Assembly (NCBI RefSeq): GCF_030813495.1
Contig: NZ_JAUSUI010000009.1
Location: 1 to 64,000 of the forward strand
DNA from: Ancylobacter polymorphus
Lineage (GTDB): Bacteria > Pseudomonadota > Alphaproteobacteria > Rhizobiales > Xanthobacteraceae
Reading direction: 5' to 3'
DNA length: 64,000 bases
A model generated the notes under the pieces. That model was not told the origin of the DNA. It was given only the letters and a program-made list of their open reading frames with translations, and ran no database searches. The translations under genes were made by a program, and so were the position numbers. Of the stretch, positions 54,050 to 62,900 are shown in pieces; position 1 is the first letter of the stretch; the number at the start of each line of letters is the position of its first letter.

Positions 54050-55143
54050 GGCGGACACCGGCCGCGACTGGCGGCGACCGTGTCGACCACTTCGAGCAGG
54101 CGCCTGCCGGCGGCGTGCCAGGTGAAGCGGGCGACGAAGGCGCGGCCGTCCCGGGCGAGGCGCGCGCGCAGGCCGCTCTCGTCGCGCAGCCGCAGCAGCG
54201 CCGCCTCCCAGGCGGAAGGATCGTGCGGGTCGGCCTGCAGCGCGCCGGGGCCGCACACTTCCGGCAGGGCGCCGCAGGGCGCGATCACCGCCGGCGTTCC
54301 CAGCATCAGCCCCTCCACCGGCGGCAGGCCGAAGCCCTCGGTGAGCGAGGGCGTGCAGACCGCGAGCGCGTTCTCCTGCAAGGCGCGCATCTCGCCATCA
54401 TTGACATAGCCGGGGAAGACGACATTGGCGCCCGCCGTCACCCCGGCGGCGGCGAAGGCCGCGCGCCCGGTGCCGCCCACCAGGACCAGCGTCATTCCCG
54501 CCAGCGCCGGGCGGGCGAAGGCGCGGATGAGCAGCGGGATGTTCTTGTGCGGCATGAGATTGGCGAGGGCCAGCGCGTAGCCGCGCGGCGCCAGTCCGAA
54601 CCGGGCGAGAATCTCCGTCTGCGGCGGCGCCCGCAGCGCATGGTCGACGCCATTGGGGATGACATGCACCCGCTCCGCCGGGGCGAGGCCGAGGCCGACC
54701 AGTTCGGATTTGGCGAAGTCCGACACGGTCAGCAGCCCCAGCTGCCGCCGCCCGGCCAGACGGATATTGGCCTTGAGGGTGGCGCGGAACGCCAGAGAAT
54801 AGGAGGAAGGCGCGGTGAAAACCTGCGCATCATGCACCATGGTCAGGCCATTGCGCAGCAGCAACGGGCTGCGCGCGGCGAAATTGATCAGCAGCCGGCC
54901 CCCGGCGGCGCGCGGCAGGTCGATCTGCTCCCACAGATTGCCCGTCCGGCTGCCGACCCGCTCGACCGGCAGTCCCGCATCGAGAGCGCACGCATTGGGC
55001 GGCGCCAGCACGCGCATCCGCCAATCCGCGGGATACGCGCCCGACGCCCCCAGCGCGACAAGGGCGCGGCTCAGCCGCTCCGCCACCGCATAGGTCGCGG
55101 CCGGCGGGCCGGCGAGAAAGCGCCCATTGATGCAGATGTCCAT
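54046..55143 (-). CDS. Glycosyltransferase family 4 (copy A of a duplicated segment)
   Basis: A 365-residue GT-B enzyme beginning MDICINGRFLAGPPAATYAV. GT4 marks: LLTVSDFAKSELVGLGLAPA, VHVIPNGVDHALR, PHKNIPLLIRAFARP, LVLVGGTGRAAF and the donor-binding TPSLTEGFGLPPVEGLMLGT. From about residue 130 to the end it is nearly identical to the next gene, at both DNA and protein level. Its N-terminal acceptor half differs. Cytosolic face of the inner membrane; acceptor and donor sugars unknown. Confidence 0.9.
   Translation of the reverse strand: MDICINGRFLAGPPAATYAVAERLSRALVALGASGAYPADWRMRVLAPPNACALDAGLPVERVGSRTGNLWEQIDLPRAAGGRLLINFAARSPLLLRNGLTMVHDAQVFTAPSSYSLAFRATLKANIRLAGRRQLGLLTVSDFAKSELVGLGLAPAERVHVIPNGVDHALRAPPQTEILARFGLAPRGYALALANLMPHKNIPLLIRAFARPALAGMTLVLVGGTGRAAFAAAGVTAGANVVFPGYVNDGEMRALQENALAVCTPSLTEGFGLPPVEGLMLGTPAVIAPCGALPEVCGPGALQADPHDPSAWEAALLRLRDESGLRARLARDGRAFVARFTWHAAGRRLLEVVDTVAASRGRCPP
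54074..54756. repeat. 683-bp duplicated segment, copy A
   Basis: Matches 55166–55848 (offset 1092) with only about seven differences that I can count by eye, i.e. about 99% identity. It covers the C-terminal two thirds of the glycosyltransferase gene. Identity stops abruptly at both sides. Confidence 0.92.
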
Positions 55144-55155
55144 GCGCCCTCCCGC

Positions 55156-56235
55156 TCAGCCTGGCGCGACCGTGTCGACCACTTCAAGCAGGCGCCTGCC
55201 GGCGGCGTGCCAGGTGAAGCGGGCGACGAAGGCGCGGCCGTCCCGGGCGAGGCGCGCGCGCAGGCCGCTCTCGTCGCGCAGCCGCAGCAGTGCCGCCTCC
55301 CAGGCGGAAGGATCGTGCGGGTCGGCCTGCAGCGCGCCGGGGCCGCACACTTCCGGCAGGGCGCCGCAGGGCGCGATCACCGCCGGCGTTCCCAGCATCA
55401 GCCCCTCCACCGGCGGCAGGCCGAAGCCCTCGGTGAGCGAGGGCGTGCAGACCGCGAGCGCGTTCTCCTGCAAGGCGCGCATCTCGCCATCATTGACATA
55501 GCCGGGGAAGACGACATTGGCGCCCGCCGTCACCCCGGCGGCGGCGAAGGCCGCGCGCCCGGTGCCGCCCACCAGGACCAGCGTCATTCCCGCCAGCGCC
55601 GGGCGGGCGAAGGCGCGGATGAGCAGCGGGATGTTCTTGTGCGGCATGAGATTGGCGAGGGCCAGCGCGTAGCCGCGCGGCGCCAGCCCGAGCCGGGCGA
55701 GAAGCTCCGTCTGCGGCGGCGCCCGCAGCACATGGTCGGCGCCATTGGGGATGACATGCACCCGCTCCGCCGGGGCGAGGCCGAGGCCGACCAGTTCGGA
55801 TTTGGCGAAGTCCGACACGGTCAGCAGCCCCAGCTGCCGCCGCCCGGCGGCGCGGGCCTGCCACTGCCCCGCCAGCCTTCCCGCAAAAGCGTAGGACCGG
55901 GGCGCGGTGAAGGCCTGGGCGTCGTGCAGCAGGGTCAGGCCGTTGCGCAGGACGAGGGGCGAGCGGTTGCACAGGTTCAGCAGGACGCCCCCGCGCGCGT
56001 GCCAGGGGAGGGAAATCTGTTCCCACGCGTTGCCTTTCAGCCCCCCCACGGGATGGGTCTGGATACCGGGACCATGGGCGAGCTGCGCAAGGCCCGGCGG
56101 CACCAGCAGGCACAGCTCCCGGTCGGAGATAAGAGGCGCGAGGGCTTTCACCAGCTCCAGCGCCACCCGATGCACGGCCGTCGGCCCGGCAGAGATGAAC
56201 TTGCCGTTGATGAACAGCGGGGCCTTGCGGGCCAT
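55156..56235 (-). CDS. Glycosyltransferase family 4 (copy B of a duplicated segment)
   Basis: A 359-residue GT-B enzyme beginning MARKAPLFINGKFISAGPTA. Its C-terminal domain equals that of the neighbouring copy A except for a few residues (HVLRAPPQTELLARLGLAPR versus HALRAPPQTEILARFGLAPR). The N-terminal half (VHRVALELVKALAPLISDRE, QISLPWHARGGVLLNLCNRS) is homologous but clearly diverged, so the two enzymes may use the same donor sugar but different acceptors. It lies 12 bases upstream of copy A and two bases after the GT2 gene. Confidence 0.9.
   Translation of the reverse strand: MARKAPLFINGKFISAGPTAVHRVALELVKALAPLISDRELCLLVPPGLAQLAHGPGIQTHPVGGLKGNAWEQISLPWHARGGVLLNLCNRSPLVLRNGLTLLHDAQAFTAPRSYAFAGRLAGQWQARAAGRRQLGLLTVSDFAKSELVGLGLAPAERVHVIPNGADHVLRAPPQTELLARLGLAPRGYALALANLMPHKNIPLLIRAFARPALAGMTLVLVGGTGRAAFAAAGVTAGANVVFPGYVNDGEMRALQENALAVCTPSLTEGFGLPPVEGLMLGTPAVIAPCGALPEVCGPGALQADPHDPSAWEAALLRLRDESGLRARLARDGRAFVARFTWHAAGRRLLEVVDTVAPG
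55166..55848. repeat. 683-bp duplicated segment, copy B
   Basis: Partner of 54074–54756. The direct repeat lies in tandem, 1092 bases apart, and could recombine to fuse the two glycosyltransferase genes. Confidence 0.92.
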
Positions 56236-56237
56236 GC

Positions 56238-57131
56238 CTACAGCTCCAGAATGCGGCGCGGATCGGCACGTCCGACGAGAATATCACGCACCGCCAGCCA
56301 GTTTCCCGTCAAGCGTCCCTTCCGGTCAATCCACGGTTCGGGGCGCAGAACCCGCGCCGTATTGGCCGCCAGGCTGCGCAGCATCAGCCGATAGGCGAAG
56401 CGGGTCGGCATGGAGCCCTTGCGCCAGAGATACCAGGGATTGGCGATCTGGCTGTAACCCAGCCGCCGGCCATTGCGCTCCCGTCCGGCCTTCTCGCCGC
56501 AATGCACGCCATAGAACGCATCGGTATAGACGAGCCGGCCTGCGAGCCGCCCGCCGAAGTCGATATCCTCCTGCCAGCCATAAAGCGGCAGGTTCTCGTC
56601 GAAGCGTGTGGCGCCGATCGACGCGCGTCGGTACGCCATGTTGCAGCCATAGAGGCCGGGATGCGGTGCCGACACGCTGAGTTGCGGTTCCTCCCCGCGC
56701 GCGTCCTCCGCCTCCACCAGTTGCACCGCCGTGCGGGGCGCTATGCCGGGGCCGTTGATGCCGTCGGCCAGCAGGCGGCCGCTGGCCCCGTCTATGTCGC
56801 CATGTGTGGCGAAGAAGCGCGCCACGCCGGCCACCAGCCGCCGCGAGGGAACGTAGTCGTCATCTAGGAACAGCACGATATCGATATCGGCCGGCAGGTG
56901 ATCGAGCGCCCGGTTGCGCTGCTGGCAGGAGCCGCGCGGCCCGAAGAGCGCGATCAGCGGGAAAGGGTAGGGGCGTTCCGGCGGCGCGTCGGTCGGTGTT
57001 TCCAGCGACAACAGCACGCAGGCGGGGAGCCGGCTCTGCAGCGCCAGGCGGTCCAGCAGCGTCTCGACGTTCCTCGCCCGCCCGAGCGAGGCGACGACGA
57101 TGCCGACGGAGAGTTCCCCGCTCGCCTTCAT
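56238..57131 (-). CDS. Glycosyltransferase family 2
   Basis: A 297-residue GT-A enzyme. ATG 57129–57131 gives MKASGELSVGIVVASLGRAR; the in-frame extension upstream overlaps the next gene out of frame. The donor/metal site is IDIVLFLDDDYVPSRR, followed by GNMAYRRAS-type CNMAYRRASIGATRFDENLP and WQEDIDFGGRLAG, the ED motif of the family. No membrane span. Part of the EPS operon; it shares two bases of spacing with copy B. Confidence 0.88.
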   Translation of the reverse strand: MKASGELSVGIVVASLGRARNVETLLDRLALQSRLPACVLLSLETPTDAPPERPYPFPLIALFGPRGSCQQRNRALDHLPADIDIVLFLDDDYVPSRRLVAGVARFFATHGDIDGASGRLLADGINGPGIAPRTAVQLVEAEDARGEEPQLSVSAPHPGLYGCNMAYRRASIGATRFDENLPLYGWQEDIDFGGRLAGRLVYTDAFYGVHCGEKAGRERNGRRLGYSQIANPWYLWRKGSMPTRFAYRLMLRSLAANTARVLRPEPWIDRKGRLTGNWLAVRDILVGRADPRRILEL

Positions 57132-57189
57132 CAGCGCCGGCCCCTGCGGCTGTGGACGAGGCGGAAGGTCGGCGCCGGCAGGTCGATGA

Positions 57190-58278
57190 TCACCGCGCAT
57201 CTCCCGTGAGGCGGTCGGCGAGCTGGCGCCACTGGCCGAGAACCCGCTCGCGATCGAACTGGGCGAGATGGGCCCGGCTGCGGGCCACACGTTCGGCCCT
57301 TTCTGCGGGAGGCATCCGCGCCAGGGCGCGCATGCCCGCCGCGATCGCCTCCACATCCGTGGCGTCCGCGCGCAGCGTCGACGGCCCGCCGACTTCGGCG
57401 AGAACGCTGCTTTCCGTCACCAGGCAGGGCAAATCGTGCTCGATCGCCTCGATCACCGGCATGCCGAAGCCCTCCAGCCGGCTCATCAGCACGAATCCGC
57501 TGGCATGGCGATAGAGCCAGCGCAGTTCGGGTTCGCCGGCATAGCCGCGCAGGATGACGCCCTCGGTCTTCATGCCCAGCGCAATGGCCTCATCCGCACC
57601 GGGCTCGTGCCCGCCCGCCAGCACATAATGCCAGCCCTGGGCGGCGAGGCCGCTGCGGGCGAAGGCCTCGATGCAGAGCGCCTGGTTCTTGCGCCGGCCG
57701 AGGCTGCCGACGGTGAGCAGAAACGGGGTGCCGTGATCGGCGGGCGGTGACACCGACGTCGCGGACATTTCCTGCCGCACGGGAATGTAGATGACGGTGG
57801 AGGAAGGATAGTCCTCGCCGAAAAGCGCGTGGAATGCCTGCTGCGAGGTGCGGCTGACGAACACCATATGCGGCCGTGCCGCGCGGATCGCCGCATAGGC
57901 ACCGGCGTAGAGTTCGTCGACGCGGGGGGCGAACTCATCGGGATGGGTAAGCGGACCGACATCGTGGCAAAGGACGATGTCCCGCTCTTGCAGCCGGTGG
58001 CGCAGCACGCTGAGCGGATCGAGATGGAGCGTGGGATAAGGTGTCCGCAGCCGCGGCAGCGGCGCGGCGAGCTGAGGTTCGAAGGCACGCGCGATGGTTT
58101 CCCAATGCGTCAGCCGCCCGGCGAGGCGACGACCGAGATCGCTGCGGGGGAACTGCCTCAGCCGGCCATAGCGCACCGAGGCGACCCGCGCGCCGAGCGT
58201 GGCGATGATTTCCCGGCCGAGAAACAGCTTCCCCGTCCGGTCGTTGAAGGCGAGGGAGAAGTCGACATCAAGAGGCAT
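57190..58278 (-). CDS. Glycosyltransferase family 4
   Basis: A 362-residue GT-B enzyme. LPRLRTPYPTLHLDPLSV and DIVLCHDVGPLTHPDEF lie in the N-terminal half; the C-terminal half has LLTVGSLGRRKNQALCIEAF, YVLAGGHEPGADEAIALGM, VLMSRLEGFGMPVIEAIEHD, with the EGFGMP donor motif. Related to mannosyltransferases of EPS clusters. It lies 71 bases after the sugar transferase gene in the transcription order. Confidence 0.88.
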   Translation of the reverse strand: MPLDVDFSLAFNDRTGKLFLGREIIATLGARVASVRYGRLRQFPRSDLGRRLAGRLTHWETIARAFEPQLAAPLPRLRTPYPTLHLDPLSVLRHRLQERDIVLCHDVGPLTHPDEFAPRVDELYAGAYAAIRAARPHMVFVSRTSQQAFHALFGEDYPSSTVIYIPVRQEMSATSVSPPADHGTPFLLTVGSLGRRKNQALCIEAFARSGLAAQGWHYVLAGGHEPGADEAIALGMKTEGVILRGYAGEPELRWLYRHASGFVLMSRLEGFGMPVIEAIEHDLPCLVTESSVLAEVGGPSTLRADATDVEAIAAGMRALARMPPAERAERVARSRAHLAQFDRERVLGQWRQLADRLTGDAR

Positions 58279-58349
58279 GAGGCCCGCGCGCCTCGCTGGC
58301 GATCACGGCGGCGTGGCCGGGCGGGGACGGAACAGGCGGGGGCATCGGC

Positions 58350-59774
58350 TCAATGGGCATTGCGGTGGATGATGACGCGGACGGTAAGCAGCAGCACCTT
58401 AACATCCATCCAGAGCGACCAGTTATTGATGTATTCGAGGTCTGCGGCCACGCGGGCCTCAATGTCCCGGCGGCTCTGCGTCGCACCGCGCAGACCGCGG
58501 ATCTGGGCGAGGCCGGTCAGGCCCGGTTTCACCGCATGGCGGCTCCAGTAATCGGGAACCAGTTCCCAGAACAGCGCGCCTTCCGCGCGGGAGCCCAGCG
58601 CATGTGGACGCGGCCCGACCAGGCTCATATTGCCGATCAGCACGTTGAGAAGCTGCGGCAGCTCGTCGATGCTGGTACGCCGCAGGAAACGCCCGACGCG
58701 GGTGACGCGGCCGTCGCCGCGCGAGGCCGAAACCTGACCGGTGGCGTCGGTCGCCTCGCGCCGCATCGTCCGCAATTTGAAGCAGCGATAGGGACGGTTG
58801 TTGCGCCCCACCCGTTCCTGCACGAAGAAGGCCGGGCCAGGGCTGTCGAGCTTCACCAGCAGGGCGGCCGCGACAATGGTCGGGGCAGCCGCCACGAGGA
58901 GAGGCAGGGTCACGGCGAGATCGAACACCCGCTTGGTCAGACGCTCGGTGAGCGAGAGCGGGCCACGCGACACCAGCAGGGTCGTCTGCTCGTTCCAGCG
59001 TGACAGCGACAGAGGCTCGAACCCGCCGAGATCGACCACGACCTCGCTTTCAAAGCCGCTCAGCCGCATCGCCTCGGTCCATTCGAGCCGCTCGCGCGCG
59101 TCCGAGAAGGCGAGGACCACGCGGTCGGCATAGCCGATTCTCTCGCTGAGGGCGGCGAAGAAGGCGGGATCGTCGCGGCGCGGCGTCAGGCCGGCGCCGC
59201 CCACCTCCACATAGGTCGTCAGGTCATCGCCTCCGGGCGCCTCTGTGTCGCGTCGATCGGTCAGGACCACCAGGCGCGGCGCTACGAAGGGGAGAAGCCA
59301 GCTGCGCGTCAGCAGGGTGGCCATCATCCGGCCCATGCCGATCAGCGCGAAAGCCAGCAGGAAGCTGTAGCCGATTTCGAGGCGCGAGAGCCGGCTGCCC
59401 ACTTTCAGCGCGAAAAGAGCGGTGAGGAACAGCCCGGCGGTAATCAGCAGGGCAGTGAAGCTGGCGGAGAGGGCGCGGCTGAGCGAGGTCGCCGCTTGGA
59501 CCGCATAGGCCCGCAGGCTCACCGCGGCCAGAAAATAGGTAGGGGCCAGAAAGAAGAAGATCTGCCAATTGCCGTCAAAGGGCGAGCCATGGCGCAGCGC
59601 CGCGCCGGCCAGGCAACTGCCGGCGAGGGCGAGCAGGTCGGTGGCGGCGAGCCCGGCGGTGAGGCAGACGCGAAGGGAGTCGCGGTAGCGCGTCAACCGA
59701 TCGGGCGCGGGTTCCGTCGGCGGTACGCTGGCGGCCGCCTCGCGGATGCCGCCATAAGCGCCGAGGACCTCCAT
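58350..59774 (-). CDS. Polyprenyl-phosphate sugar-1-phosphate transferase (WcaJ/ExoY type)
   Basis: A 474-residue membrane enzyme that starts repeat-unit synthesis by linking the first sugar-phosphate to undecaprenyl phosphate. The N-terminal half has four or five spans, then a Rossmann-like domain ([18 protein letters not shown]). The catalytic bacterial-sugar-transferase domain is C-terminal: [60 protein letters not shown] then PRPHALG, and a final [18 protein letters not shown]. Complete length. First gene of the minus-strand EPS operon. Confidence 0.93.
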   Translation of the reverse strand: MEVLGAYGGIREAAASVPPTEPAPDRLTRYRDSLRVCLTAGLAATDLLALAGSCLAGAALRHGSPFDGNWQIFFFLAPTYFLAAVSLRAYAVQAATSLSRALSASFTALLITAGLFLTALFALKVGSRLSRLEIGYSFLLAFALIGMGRMMATLLTRSWLLPFVAPRLVVLTDRRDTEAPGGDDLTTYVEVGGAGLTPRRDDPAFFAALSERIGYADRVVLAFSDARERLEWTEAMRLSGFESEVVVDLGGFEPLSLSRWNEQTTLLVSRGPLSLTERLTKRVFDLAVTLPLLVAAAPTIVAAALLVKLDSPGPAFFVQERVGRNNRPYRCFKLRTMRREATDATGQVSASRGDGRVTRVGRFLRRTSIDELPQLLNVLIGNMSLVGPRPHALGSRAEGALFWELVPDYWSRHAVKPGLTGLAQIRGLRGATQSRRDIEARVAADLEYINNWSLWMDVKVLLLTVRVIIHRNAH

Positions 59775-60157
59775 GCGGCTGCCTTCCCTGCAATGCTTGC
59801 CGCGATGGGGCGGCGATCACCGCTCATCAGCCGGCAAATAAACCGTTCACATGCTTTGTCGCGGCCGGGCATGACCGCTGAACGACGGTGTTCCGGAACG
59901 CGTACCGCTCATCCTCGCCAAGAGGCCGGTGGCGCCCGACCAGCCTATGCGCGATCAACCTGTCAGGCTTCTTATGCCGCTTCTATTGCTATGGTATTTG
60001 CATAGCAGATAGAGTTGTCGGCGTGCAACATTTTGGGTGCAATTTGCGCCTGTCGGACGAGGCATTGTCAAACAAAACGGTTAATGCGTACTGATGCGAT
60101 TTTAGAACGTTTTTAATTCGATAGTCCCTGGATAGTGAAGGGGTGCCTGGGAAGGAC
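59775..60157. promoter_or_regulatory. Divergent EPS promoter region with 21-bp dyad
   Basis: A 383-base, AT-richer gap between divergent EPS operons. The dyad TGCTATG–gtatttg–CATAGCA (59987–60007) is perfect. Close by, GTGCAA occurs twice (60022 area and about 15 bases on). AT-rich stretches near 60060–60120 (AACGTTTTTAATTCGATAG) probably hold the rightward promoter. A regulator binding the dyad could control both operons. Confidence 0.5.
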
Positions 60158-61126
60158 ATGACGCAAGGAGAGGTGGCGATTGTTTTCGGCGGGGCCGGCT
60201 TCATTGGCTCGCACCTGTTGCGGCGGCTGGCGCGGGCGTGCCCCGCGCGGCTGATCAGCGTCGATATTCGCCCGCCGACAGTCCCGGTCCCCGGCGTCGA
60301 CTATCTGACGGGCGATGTCCGTGATCTCGCTGCCTTCTCCGTCGATGGCGAGGTGGCGACGATCTTCAATCTCGCGGCGGTCCACACCACGCCGGGCCAT
60401 GCCGACCATGAATATTACGAAACCAACATAAGCGGGGCGCTGGAAGTCTGCGCCTTTGCCCGGCGCCGGAAGGTGCGGACGATCGTTTTCACCAGTTCGA
60501 TCTCGGTCTATGGCCCTGGCGAGGACACGAAGTCGGAAGCCTCGCGGCGCGCGCCTGAATCCGCCTATGGACGCTCGAAAGCGATGGCGGAGGATGTTCA
60601 CCGCGCCTGGCAGGCGGAAGCGGCGGAGCGGCGTCTGGTGATCTGCCGGCCGGCGGTGATTTTCGGTCCCGGCGAGGGGGGCAATTTCACCCGTCTGGCC
60701 GGTTTGCTGCGGCGCGGGCTCTTTGTCTATCCGGGGCGGCGGGACACGATCAAAGCCTGCTACTATGTCGAGGACCTCGTGGACTCGCTGCTGCACGCCG
60801 CCGCGCGGAATGAGCGCGTGCTGCTGTTCAATGGCTGCTATCCCGACCGCTACACGCTGGAGACCATCGTCGAAACCTTCCGCGCCCAGCATTTTCCGCG
60901 GGCGAGGACGTTGACCATGCCCCGTTCCCTGATGCTCGCCGCCGCGAGCGCCCTCAGGCCGCTGGCCGGCGCGGGCATCGGCATTCACCCGGAGCGTGTC
61001 ATGAAGCTGGTGCGCTCGACCGATGTGGTGCCGGGCTGGCTGGACGCGCACGGCCTCGCCCGGCGCGGGCAGCTTCCACTGGCGCTGCAACGCTGGAAGG
61101 ACGAGACCGCCGGCGCCTTCAACTGA
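60158..61126 (+). CDS. NAD-dependent epimerase/dehydratase (extended SDR)
   Basis: A 322-residue enzyme. ATG 60158 is preferred over GTG 60143 because of the GGGAAGGA site just upstream. The N-terminal motif is VFGGAGFIGSHLLRRLARA, followed by VDIRPP and FNLAAVH. Catalytic Ser is in IVFTSSISVYG and the Y-x-x-x-K in ESAYGRSKAMAE. It would supply a modified nucleotide sugar or a lipid-linked precursor for EPS. First gene of the rightward EPS operon. Confidence 0.9.
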   Translation: MTQGEVAIVFGGAGFIGSHLLRRLARACPARLISVDIRPPTVPVPGVDYLTGDVRDLAAFSVDGEVATIFNLAAVHTTPGHADHEYYETNISGALEVCAFARRRKVRTIVFTSSISVYGPGEDTKSEASRRAPESAYGRSKAMAEDVHRAWQAEAAERRLVICRPAVIFGPGEGGNFTRLAGLLRRGLFVYPGRRDTIKACYYVEDLVDSLLHAAARNERVLLFNGCYPDRYTLETIVETFRAQHFPRARTLTMPRSLMLAAASALRPLAGAGIGIHPERVMKLVRSTDVVPGWLDAHGLARRGQLPLALQRWKDETAGAFN

Positions 61127-61168
61127 CCGCCTCGCCCCGACACCGTACCCTGCGAAAGACGACACATA

Positions 61169-62257
61169 ATGAAGGTCGCCCTGGTTCATTATTGGCTGGT
61201 CGGGATGCGGGGCGGGGAGAAGGTGCTGGAATCCTTCTGCCGCCTCTATCCCGAAGCCGACATCTTCACCCTGGTTGCCGAGCCGGCTCAGCTTTCCGAC
61301 ACGCTGCGGCGGCACCGCATCACCACCTCCTTCCTGCAGCACATTGGCGGGCGGCGGCACTACCAGAAGATGCTGCCGCTGATGCCCTACGCGCTGGAGA
61401 GCCTCGACCTCACCGGCTACGACCTCGTGATCTCCAGCGAGGCCGGCCCGGCCAAGGGCGTGGTGACGCGCCCCGACAGCCTGCATGTCTGCTATTGCCA
61501 CTCGCCTTTGCGCTATCTCTGGGACCTGGAGCCGCAATACCGCGCCGCCTCCGGCCCGCTCACCCGGCTCGCCATGTCGCTGTTCGGGCCGGGACTGCGC
61601 CAATGGGACGCGACCACGGCGGCGCGGGTGGACGCTTTCATCGCCAATTCCGCCTATGTCGCGCAGCGCATCGCCAAGTTCTACCGGCGCGAGGCCACGG
61701 TCATCCATCCCCCGGTCGATCTCGCCCGCTTCGCTCCGGTGGAGGCCATCGGCGAGGCCTATCTTTGCGCCGGTCAGATCACCCCCTACAAGAAGATCGA
61801 GCTGGCCATCGAGGCGTTCACCCGCATGGGGCGTCGCCTCGATATCATCGGCGAGGGCGCCGACGCGGCGCTGAGGCGCCGGGCGGGCCCCAGCATCCGC
61901 TTTCTCGGCCCGGTCAGCGACGCGGCGATGGCGCACCATCTCGCGCGCTGCCGGGCGCTGGTGTTTCCCGGCGTCGAGGATTTCGGCATCGTCCCCCTGG
62001 AAGCGATGGCGAGCGGGCGCCCGGTACTGGCCTTCGGGCGCGGCGGGGCCACGGAGACGGTGATCGAGGGCAAGACCGGCCTGCTGTTCCACCAGCAGAC
62101 CGCCGACGCCATCATTGATGCGGTGCAGCGCTTCGAGGCGGGCGCGGTGGATGGCGCGCCGGAGGATTACCGCGCCCATGTCGCCGGTTTCGGCCGCGAG
62201 CGGTTCGAGAGCCGGATCAAGTCCTTCATTGACGAACGCCTTGCCGGGACACGATAG
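61169..62257 (+). CDS. Glycosyltransferase family 4 (WbaZ-like mannosyltransferase)
   Basis: A 362-residue GT-B enzyme beginning MKVALVHYWLVGMRGGEKVL, the start typical of WbaZ-like mannosyltransferases. VCYCHSPLRYLWDLEPQYRA and VIHPPVDLARFAPVEA are in the N-terminal half; LCAGQITPYKKIELAIEAFT, GEGADAALRRRAGP and FPGVEDFGIVPLEAMASGRP form the donor domain. It follows the epimerase with a 42-base gap. Confidence 0.9.
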   Translation: MKVALVHYWLVGMRGGEKVLESFCRLYPEADIFTLVAEPAQLSDTLRRHRITTSFLQHIGGRRHYQKMLPLMPYALESLDLTGYDLVISSEAGPAKGVVTRPDSLHVCYCHSPLRYLWDLEPQYRAASGPLTRLAMSLFGPGLRQWDATTAARVDAFIANSAYVAQRIAKFYRREATVIHPPVDLARFAPVEAIGEAYLCAGQITPYKKIELAIEAFTRMGRRLDIIGEGADAALRRRAGPSIRFLGPVSDAAMAHHLARCRALVFPGVEDFGIVPLEAMASGRPVLAFGRGGATETVIEGKTGLLFHQQTADAIIDAVQRFEAGAVDGAPEDYRAHVAGFGRERFESRIKSFIDERLAGTR

Positions 62258-62294
62258 GGTGGGCCCGGTCGCGAAGACGGAGTGCGAGAACGCG

Positions 62295-62885
62295 ATGAGC
62301 GTGGGTCGTTGGAAGCGCATGAGCCCCGCAGGGCTGATGCTCCTTGTCGTGCCGCTGTTTCTGTCGCTGGCGGGCTGCGCGACGGCGCCGAGCGCGCCTC
62401 CGCCGGCGGCGGACGCCGCCACCGCCACCGAATATGTCCTCGGCACCGGCGACAAGCTGCGCCTCACCGTGTTCAACGAACCGACGCTGTCGGGCGAGTT
62501 CGAGGTGAATTCCGGCGGCTTCATCTCCGTGCCGCTGATCGGCAACATCAAGGCGCAGGGTGAGACGGCGCATGGGCTGGAGACCGCCATCACGCAGAAG
62601 CTGGCCGGCGGTTACATGCGCGATCCCCGGGTCAATATCGAGGTCCTGCAGTACCGGCCGTTCTACATCATCGGCGAGGTCGCCAAGCCCGGCGAATATC
62701 CCTATCGCAACGGCATGAACATCATGAGCGCCGTCGCCGTGGCGGGCGGCTTCACCTACCGGGCGAATGATACCACGGTCACCATTCGCCGGGCGGGCCA
62801 GACGCAGGACTATTCCTATCCCGTCACCACGACGACCATGGTGCTGCCCGGCGATATCGTGCGGGTGGGCGAGAGGCTGTTCTGA
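62295..62885 (+). CDS. Wza-like polysaccharide export lipoprotein
   Basis: A 196-residue outer membrane lipoprotein. ATG 62295 gives MSVGRWKRMSPAGLMLLVVP and a lipobox LSLAGC; the open frame upstream runs over the previous gene. The poly-export domain begins YVLGTGDKLRLTVFNEPTLS, with GGFISVPLIGNIKAQGETAH, and ends with a soluble-ligand-binding-type segment (YIIGEVAKPGEYPYRNGMNI). Single SLBB, so shorter than E. coli Wza, as in many alphaproteobacterial exporters. It would form the outer membrane/periplasmic export channel. Confidence 0.92.
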   Translation: MSVGRWKRMSPAGLMLLVVPLFLSLAGCATAPSAPPPAADAATATEYVLGTGDKLRLTVFNEPTLSGEFEVNSGGFISVPLIGNIKAQGETAHGLETAITQKLAGGYMRDPRVNIEVLQYRPFYIIGEVAKPGEYPYRNGMNIMSAVAVAGGFTYRANDTTVTIRRAGQTQDYSYPVTTTTMVLPGDIVRVGERLF

Positions 62886-62900
62886 CGGGGTCTTGCCCGC

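Noticed and set aside
54115-56394. Plus-strand open frame of about 759 codons with an internal repeat
   Set aside because: The apparent repeat is the duplicated glycosyltransferase segment read antisense; no protein family resemblance.
57132-57189. Possible 20-codon peptide starting at GTG between two glycosyltransferase genes
   Set aside because: No ribosome site, no conservation that I can recognise; it is probably just spacer.
60113-62593. Minus-strand open frame of about 826 codons opposite the epimerase and GT4 genes
   Set aside because: Antisense shadow; the plus-strand products are complete known families.
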